A stretch of 64,000 bases of DNA, taken from the NCBI GenBank assembly GCA_036426205.1, contig CM071568.1, forward strand, positions 122,290,314-122,354,313, read 5' to 3'. Shown piece after piece: positions 57,661 to 64,000 of this stretch. Within the stretch, counting starts at the first letter, position 1. Every line of letters begins with the position of its first letter. This stretch comes from Ascaphus truei (taxonomy: Eukaryota; Chordata; Amphibia; Anura; Ascaphidae). A program made the position numbers and the translations under genes. The notes under the pieces are model-generated. The model was not told the DNA's origin. It searched no databases and saw only the letters and a program-made list of their open reading frames with translations.

Positions 57661-58737
57661 ATTACAGTCTCTCAGCAAGAGGTTCGCAATTGCCATAGAG
57701 ACTTGGAAGTCTCTCAGAATGAGGTTCATACTCTCCACATAGAGCTGGATGCCTCACACCAAGAGATCAGCAGTTGCCGCACAGAACTGGAAGTCTCTAA
57801 AAAGGAACTTCACAGTCTCGCTGAGAAGCTCGACATCTCTTAAAAAGTTGTCTACAGTCTATGTATGGATCTTTCAGTCTCTCAGAAGGAGCTTCACACC
57901 CTCAACCTAGAGATAGAAGTCTCACACCAGGAGATAGGGAGTCTAAAATCAGAAGTGCGTAAGTGGAAGGAGGACTATGAAGAGGCCCTGAATATTAGAG
58001 AGACTGTAAAAAGAGTAAATACCAGCCTGAAAGTAGTCAATTCTGATTTGACTGACCACGTCAGTGAAATGAATAGCAAGCTTAATGAGTTAGAAAAAAG
58101 GAATAGACTATTGGAAGATGAAAAGGTTGAGGCATTGGAGCAACGCACTCAAGCAGAACACCTACTGCAGAACCAACTGCAAGGTCTGTGTACGCACCAT
58201 CAGAATGCTGAGGAGAAGCAGCGAACTCTTTAGGAAGAAAATCTGCAGACTGCTAAAGAAAAACAAGTACTGCAGGAACGTCTAAGAACCAAGTATGTCA
58301 TTGCAGAACAGCATGAGGAATTGAAGGCTACTCTGAGAATCAACAGAGCATCACTATAGGCCAAGCTTAGAGGCCAGGTGACTTTGCATGAGAGGGAGCA
58401 CAAAAAAGTCCAGAAACTAGAACAAGAGATGGAGAAGCAGAGCAGCTGCTCCATCCCCAAAAGTCAGTTCGCCCAAGAGAAAGAGACATGGAAATCGCAA
58501 GCAGCGGCGACCCTGGCGATGGAATCTGCAGAGCTCCAAAATATGAAGGATGCGTGGAAGCAAGCTCACAGCAAGCACAATGAAAAGATGAAGGCCCTGA
58601 GAGGAGAATTACAAGATGCACTCAAAAAACAGGGATCTCTCACTGATGAGTTGAACTTGCAGCAAAGCCAAGAAGGGGAAGAGTTAAAGCTGGCAGCTAA
58701 ACACACATCCTAGCAACTTACAGCTCTGCAGATGTAG
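57661..58737 (+). pseudogene. Long coiled-coil ORF with 14-residue repeats
   Basis: One reading frame continues from 57661 to 59463 through six internal stops. From about 57694 to 57945 it consists of six 14-residue units of the form x-L-x-V-S-x-x-E-x-H-x-L-x-x (two heptads each), for example ELEVSKKELHSLAE and DLSVSQKELHTLNL. From there to 58737 it is a non-repetitive, charged coiled coil rich in Gln, Glu and Lys (NELEKRNRLLEDEKVEAL, ELQNMKDAWKQAHSK). I do not recognise this middle part. Stops are at 57841, 58231, 58358, 58711 and 58735, all but the first TAG. In copy 1 this whole region is absent. Confidence 0.6.
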
Positions 58738-59463
58738 ATTGCTGAGCTCAAGATACTGCTCACCAAAAAGGTGTCCGTTCATCAAGTGGCCAGCCTGACA
58801 CTGCGCTATGAGGCCAAGATGGCCGATGACCGCAAATTGCTGGACAATGAGAGGGCCCGGCTGCAGCTGGAGTTGGACACCGTCCAGGAGGAGCACCGGC
58901 AGCTGCAGATCAGAAATAGAGAAAAGAAAACAGATTTGAGCCTTGCTCTGAGTCAAGAGGGAGATGTGGAATCGCAACTCAATTCCAATGAAGCTGAACT
59001 GGCAACTGCATTGAGTGGAAAAAGAAGTGCAGAAGGATAGCTTCAAGAGCTGAAAACTCAAAGAGCATTGAAGAATAGCTATTTAAAAAATACCATGAAA
59101 TGGCACGAGTCTAGGATAATAGAAATAGATTCCGAACATCAGACAGAATTCAAAAGTAAGCTGGCAGAGGCTTTGCAAGACCTGAGCAAAGGTTACAAGG
59201 AATGGACATTTAGTGCTAAATTGAAGTCCATGGAAAAGATGGCGAGAGGTAGCTATTTGCATAAACGCTCTGCGACTGTTGCCAAACAGTCTGCCTACAA
59301 AGAGAGGATCCCCCGACACAAGGGAAATCTCATGACCACGCGGTCAGTAGAAAGACTGTACTTGGAAAAAGTCTCGTTAGGAGTGGCGCCGGCGGCTATC
59401 GCCGCCGCCGCCACATATATCATCAACCGTGTGAGGGGCGCAGCGTCGCATCTGATTTTTTGA
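58738..59463 (+). pseudogene. Lamin-like rod segment, closest to oocyte lamin LIII
   Basis: The frame continues from the retroelement coiled coil. About 58770-59300 reads as an intronless lamin coil-1 segment: YEAKMADDRKLLDNERARLQ (lamins have YEtELADaRKxLDxxxxERARLQ), then RQLQIRNREKK, DLSLA, and NEAELATALSGKR. After a stop (59038-59040) and an apparent internal deletion come RIIEIDSEHQTEFKSKLAEA and FSAKLKSM, which match the later coil-1B/2 border region. DLSLA, the EAELATALSGKR-type phrase and EIDS favour amphibian LIII (lmnb3), from memory. After about 59310 similarity ends. The tail, nuclear-localisation signal, Ig fold and CAAX box of a lamin are absent. Because introns are lacking and it is fused in frame, it probably entered the retroelement as processed RNA. 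It is now non-functional. Confidence 0.7.
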
Positions 59464-60223
59464 GCGGTTGGGATGTCAGTGTTGGGGTCGGGCTGAGCCA
59501 GAACACAGCCCGGCCTCAACTGCCAGCACTGACGTCACATCCGTTTCATTTCTGTCTCCACAATCCATTTTTCCCCAGTTCGAATGAGGTGCCACTAAAG
59601 AAGTTTCACTTCAAAAAATTTTTTAACTGGTTTTATACATTGACTCATTAAGTTGCTTCTCTTGTGTGCGTCTATTTTACAACAAAATGACTTATAGTGA
59701 CACCTTATACATCGCTTCTTTGTGCTTCTTTGCACTAGTTTGGCCCCAATTTTGAAGTTGGGAGTTTTTAGTGAATAGACCCCTGAGAATTTATAATAAT
59801 GTAGAAAATAGAGAGAACATATTCTAACAAATTGTTAAATCTTTCAGTTTTTTGCATCTGTATAAGTAATCTAATAATTGCATCACTTAATGGGGATTAT
59901 ACTTGGTTTTTTTTTCCGATTCCAGAGTAAACAAGAAACTATATACTGTAGTAATTCTGAAATTAGGGATGGGGCTGCTTTTCCAGTCACATTTCTTTAT
60001 TTCACACATCACTGTACTTGGCTATCTATAAAGTGAGTCTTGACACATTTTAACCTTGTATTATTCTTTCTGCTCGTGTCTGCGTCAAATCTGAAAAACT
60101 TGTTATACACATTTCTTACACTAGACACGGTACGCATGTAAAACTCTGTACACTAACTTTTCATTTATAAAGAATGCCAATGCGTATCTAGTAAAAGGTA
60201 TCGGAACCTACTTTGACTCTGCG
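59464..60223. other. Intron sequence, nothing recognised
   Basis: No supported feature apart from a small GC-rich inverted stretch just before it (59390-59415, GGCGCCGGCGGC). Confidence 0.4.
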
Positions 60224-60274
60224 AACACTACAGAGAAAACACAACAAATAAGTGGGCAGGTTTACAGTACTTCA

Positions 60275-61384
60275 AGCTACGCCAATCTGTTTGTAGCAGA
60301 TTGGGAAAAAGATAACATCTGGTCGGAAGGAGAGCTTGGTGCGGATCTTGTCCTCTATCGCCGCTACATTGACGATATATTCTTTATTTGGAGGGGAGGA
60401 GAGGACACCCTTAAAGTTTTTTTGGATAAAATGAATGTCAACACTTACAATTTGAAATTCACCAGTGAATGGAGCCATGAACAAATCAATTTCTTAGATT
60501 TAACTATCTACATTGAAAACGAGATAATAAAGACAAAAACATATTTCAAAGACACAGATAAAAATAACTTTATTAGAAGAGACAGTTGCCATCTACCTAG
60601 GTGGATGGACAACGTGCCATCAAGCCAATTCACACGAATAAGGAGAAACTGTACCAAAAAAGACCAATTCGATATACAATGTGAAAAAATCCAAGATAGA
60701 TTTCTGGAAAAGAAATACAAAAGGGATGACAATTAACATAGCAAAGGAGAAGGCAGACAAACTTCAGAGAAGTGATTTATTAATACCAAAACAAAAAGAT
60801 ACAAAAAAAAAAGCAATAAGTTTGACTTTGCGTTCCTGACTGGATACAGTAGAGAAGCAGGGAAAATTAGGAGTATAATTACCAAACATTGGGACATCCT
60901 CAAAAATTACCCGGTTCTTGGCCCTAATATTCCAGAAAGGCCAAATGTGACAAGCTGTAAGGCATGTCGGTTCAAGTCATCAAATACAACTAAATTTGGC
61001 TCTAATGTCACAGGTGAAGTCTTTGACATTGACACTTTTATGACTTGCAGGACAGACCATGTAGTTTATCTGCTGGAATGTTCCTGCAAGTTACAATACA
61101 TAGGAAAAACTACTAGACCTATAAGAACTAGGATTATTGAACACCTGAGTGGCATTAAGAGAAAACTTATAAATCACAGCATACCAAAGCATTTTACAGA
61201 ATTTCATGGTGGAGAACCGACTTGTCTCAATTTTAAGGCCATTGAACATGTGTTACCACACTGGAGGGGAGGTGATAAGGGATCAGAACTACTCAAAAGA
61301 GAAACCTTTTGGATCCACCGCCTTAAGTCACTCACTCCAAGGGGTTTAAATGCTGAGATAGATCTTGCACCATTTTTGAGATAA
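60275..61384 (+). pseudogene. Penelope reverse transcriptase and GIY-YIG endonuclease
   Basis: The frame opens at the truncation point with YANLFVADWE and the catalytic RYIDDIFFIW (YxDD-type box), then the thumb (FLDLTIYIENE, LPRWMDNVPSSQFTRIRRNC). The frame changes near 60720-60735 and again at an A run near 60803-60812. It then continues through FDFAFLTGYSREAGKIRSII to the linker CKACRF and the endonuclease (HVVYLLECSC, LQYIGKTTRPIRTRIIEH, ending near LNAEIDLAPFLR at 61384). The N-terminal half of the reverse transcriptase is missing. The GIY-YIG core and its Arg/Glu positions look intact. The protein normally copies its RNA and nicks DNA for target-primed insertion; this copy cannot. Confidence 0.9.
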
Positions 61385-62735
61385 ATATGTGTTCCTTGTT
61401 CTAACTCAATTTCATCTTTTCCCTTGCTTCCCATATATCTCTCTTGCTTTCCAGATCTACATATTTGGCACCCTATTTCGTGCATTTTATGCAATTCGAG
61501 TGATATAATTGTGTCTATTATACTGCATTTACACGCTCATTTTTTGTGATTTTATCATGTAAGATAGTGTAGGATGTTCATGTTTCATGTAAATGAAATG
61601 TCATTATAGCGGTTTTCATTTTATAACAGCTGCTCATTTTTGGGGGCAGATATAATTCAGTCCCTCCCTCCTGTAAGGTTCTAATGCCCTCGGAATATAA
61701 TATAGGATTTTATCCTTGAGTAAATATGTATTGCAACATGTAGAACATACTTGCATTGAAAGATGCAGAATTAACTTATATCCATTTCCACCTTCAACAT
61801 CGTATTAAAAATGAAATATTTACAAACAAAAAACGAAAAAAGATTTTTTCGGACAAACCTATTTGTAACGTCCCTGAATATAATGTGATCAGCCTATATA
61901 CATAAATTACATTTTGATACACCCAATGTCCCCTGTTTTTCCTAAAAATTAGCTCCCCACCCAATCTCCTTTTTTCAGAGGCCCTATGCTATACACAGAA
62001 AAACATCTAAAAACGCAATGTGTAGATAACTGTCCCCGGAAATAAATAATTATTTCACTAAGCTAAGGTGATGACTTCACTCACCCTTTACCAGATGTAA
62101 CCGATCAATGATATTTCATAACTGACAATTCCCAATAAGGGGATTGCACTGTATTGTATTTAAATCAGGAGTGATCACCCTCTGTTGGATGTGTTGCCCG
62201 AAATAGTAAGGATGATAGAATAACAAATAGATAATCTCACCAAGATAATTCTATGATAATGAATAAATCTTTGTTTATGGTTTTGAACCCCACAAAACTA
62301 TATATATATCCGATGCTATTTCATTGGATGTTTTCATATACGAAGTTCCCTATTACACTACATATAGACTGCACAAGGATAAGTCCCTTATATCAATATC
62401 ACAGTATGTCACGATGATGACAGGATTCACCAATTCAAAATATAATTGTATAATTGTACAATTACTTTCCTCTATCTATGTCACCCATCAGGGGAACTGC
62501 ATTGTATTATATTATACATTATTCCTCTCTTTTGGATGCGTAGCATCAAATACACTGTGTGAATGTTCCTCCATATGTTACTGTAGAAGTATTGATTATA
62601 TCTCATGTAAAGCTATGTAAATCAATTTTTAAGGATATAACATGTCCTATGTTTGTATCCAGACCTATCCCGAGTGCAATAAGAGTTGATTAGGTTGTTT
62701 AATTGTCTGTTTAATTGAATGTTTACGTGAGTACA
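61385..62735 (+). other. Penelope 3' non-coding region
   Basis: AT-rich and non-coding. It links the ORF to the terminal-repeat part and belongs to the element because it lies inside the 51-bp target duplication. Confidence 0.6.
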
Positions 62736-62744
62736 TGCAAAGGG

Positions 62745-62752
62745 TATAAAAG
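62745..62752 (+). promoter_or_regulatory. TATA box of the Penelope terminal repeat
   Basis: TATAAAAG lies 32 bases before stem I of the hammerhead, which would put transcription start right at the ribozyme. Confidence 0.6.
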
Positions 62753-62776
62753 AGCCATCTGTATACCATTACACAT

Positions 62777-62829
62777 ACTCCTGACGAAGCCGAGAACAGC
62801 TCTTGCTAGCTGGGCGAAACGCGTTGAGT
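62777..62829 (+). ncRNA. Hammerhead ribozyme of the Penelope element
   Basis: Stem I ACUC/GAGU (62777-62780, 62826-62829), exact CUGACGA (62781-62787), stem II (GCC...GGC outer, AGCU...AGCU inner), exact GAAA (62816-62819), self-complementary ACGCGU (62819-62824) and U62825 as the cleavage base. Every required core position is present. A very short, palindromic stem III is known from Penelope hammerheads, which are thought to cleave as dimers. Confidence 0.8.
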
Positions 62830-63516
62830 GGACCAATTTTGGACTTGGAGGCGATCCGTAGCACACCAGCCCTGCAGCCGTGACGTCATCCTTCCAGACG
62901 GGCGCAAGGAGGGGAGTTCTGATTTCAGTCACCGAGCAGTGGGAGCCAGCCGAATACCCAAGGGAGGCGGTGAGCAACTGCAAAACCTCCATTTTTCACC
63001 ATTTGTGTGATACATGCATGATTTTAATTGACTTATTGTAAGTGCGCATTTTTAAACCTTCGTTTTATAAAGATTTATTTAGCATATTGATCGCACTATG
63101 TAGTCTTCTCTCTCATCTTACATATAACACATGTATTGCTGACGGAGTGTTTAAAGAGGGGTCTTGACTACCACGATCTATATGGGTGGCAACCCAATTT
63201 GCCAACTGCCTTTGATTTGCTGACGTCCTGTGAGTAGATTAATCATATGAGCCAAGACACATTCTGAAAAATTCATTGAATTCATTACGTCTGCACTTAT
63301 TTGTGTACCATTTGTTTTCTTTTCCCCATATGCTCCCCCTGGATTGTTTGAGATACTGCTTTAACCGTTGGAACCCGTGAAACAGGTCCCACCAGGAGGT
63401 TTTTGAGCTAGGTGTAAAAACACTATCTTTTTTCATCATCTTAACACTTGTATTTTCATTTTATCTTTATCACATTTTCTTTTAAGTTGTTCGCGCCTTT
63501 ATCACTTTTTTCACAA
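62830..63516 (+). other. End of the Penelope element
   Basis: Non-coding sequence from the ribozyme to the right target duplication. GC-rich at first, AT-rich later. No frame is supported. Confidence 0.6.
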
Positions 63517-63567
63517 AACACTACAGAGAAAACACAACAAATAAGTGGGCAGGTTTACAGTACTTCA

Positions 63568-64000
63568 GACCTTGCTGATTTTATTGTTTTGTGTTAAATG
63601 ATACATATAAGACTTATGATGCGTTTTGTGCAATTTATCTCTGCATTTCCACTTTCCAAATGTCACACTGATTCATTAGAGAGGAAATAGTTTATAGCAA
63701 TGTAATGCTGGGACACATTTCAAATGCTTAACTCAGCATAAGATAGTTGATTTTTTTTTTTTTTTTAGGCTGGTAAGAGGGCGAAGACTGGCAAACTGAA
63801 GGACAAAATACATCCATTGGGGACCCTCATCTTGCTCCATTGAAATGAATCACTACCTGGAAAAGAATCTACTGAATCTGTTGAATTGGTTTAGTCACAA
63901 TACTTTGATCTGTTAGTTTGCCAGCATTTTAAATCCCAAAAATATACAACTGAATAAATTAAGAGTGATTTTATCACGTACAGTAGAAAATAAATTTTTT
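63568..64000. other. Intron sequence to window end, nothing recognised
   Basis: A T run near 63749 and no ORF. The missing second KCNG exon must lie further on. Confidence 0.45.

Larger units (their letters stand above)
55644..59463 (+). mobile_element. LTR retrotransposon, copy 2, with coiled-coil and lamin-like ORF
   Basis: This is a longer relative of the 38984-41848 element. A 5' LTR ends at 56021 (CTCTTACA). Two bases later a tRNA-Leu-like primer site starts (56024, TGGTGTCAGAAG). Gag-like frames follow, then a long coiled-coil frame whose last part resembles lamin. No reverse transcriptase, integrase or 3' LTR was found. Multiple stops and frame changes make it an old, broken copy. The left LTR end is uncertain because it directly follows the hAT MITE. 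Confidence 0.7.
60224..63567 (+). mobile_element. Penelope-like retroelement, 5'-truncated
   Basis: A 51-bp direct repeat (60224-60274 and 63517-63567, AACACTACAG...TACTTCA) flanks 3242 bp. Immediately after the left copy comes reverse-transcriptase sequence, already in the middle of the domain, so the element is truncated at its 5' end. Downstream are a zinc-linker and GIY-YIG endonuclease, a long non-coding region, a TATA box and a hammerhead ribozyme. This order (reverse transcriptase, GIY-YIG, ribozyme in the terminal repeat) defines Penelope-like elements. Confidence 0.9.

Noticed and set aside
57661..59463. UAG read as a sense codon (recoding) to explain an open coiled-coil frame
   Set aside because: Other frames in the window use normal stops, one internal stop is TAA, and mutation of CAG explains the TAGs more simply.

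Overview
The window reads as anuran amphibian nuclear DNA. It is intron-scale, AT-leaning and dominated by transposable elements. It contains one confident host coding exon: the first coding exon of a Kv6 (KCNG-type) silent potassium-channel subunit, best matching KCNG2, on the + strand at 10730-11488. It ends at a good splice donor. No second KCNG exon was found in the remaining 52 kb, so everything downstream is probably its intron. The frog assignment rests on remembered repeat families (a CR1-like tail, L2 with a partner SINE, Penelope-like elements, BEL/Pao) and on a lamin fragment that most resembles amphibian oocyte lamin LIII.

Layout. 16-5976: a BEL/Pao LTR retrotransposon on the - strand with both LTRs and a 5-bp target duplication. 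It keeps gag, protease and only the start of reverse transcriptase, and a single UAG splits its gag. 5977-9310: a composite tandem-repeat block. 9311-14000: the KCNG exon, its flanks and a Harbinger-type MITE. 14730-18362: two palindromic elements with 14- and 15-bp direct flanking repeats. 19500-23500: a foldback with a SINE in its loop, a candidate solo LTR and a decayed Tc1 transposon. 25330-27190: a short repeat, two head-to-head hammerhead-like motifs and a CpG-rich array. 28399-31775: a foldback element carrying an L2 LINE in one arm. 31870-34960: a small basic ORF, another foldback, and a CR1-like tail interrupted by a Harbinger-type MITE. 35700-38900: a hAT-type MITE and a recent 0.46-kb duplication. 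38984-41848: a short LTR retrotransposon with a tRNA-Leu-type primer site. 42146-48260: a hammerhead-bearing repeat family with several small inverted repeats. 51400-55643: LTR-like sequence and MITEs. 55644-59463: a second, longer copy of the 39-42 kb LTR family, whose coiled-coil reading frame includes a stretch closely resembling lamin LIII. 60224-63567: a 5'-truncated Penelope-like element with reverse transcriptase and GIY-YIG remains, a TATA box and a hammerhead ribozyme, inside a 51-bp target duplication.

Two themes deserve attention. First, hammerhead-ribozyme-like motifs recur at seven places in three or more repeat contexts. Most keep stem I pairing and a short self-complementary stem III. 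One is an almost ideal core right after a TATA box, and two relatives show compensatory stem changes. Second, an LTR retrotransposon family with gag-like and coiled-coil ORFs appears to have captured part of a host lamin. All similarity statements are by eye; no database search or folding program was run.
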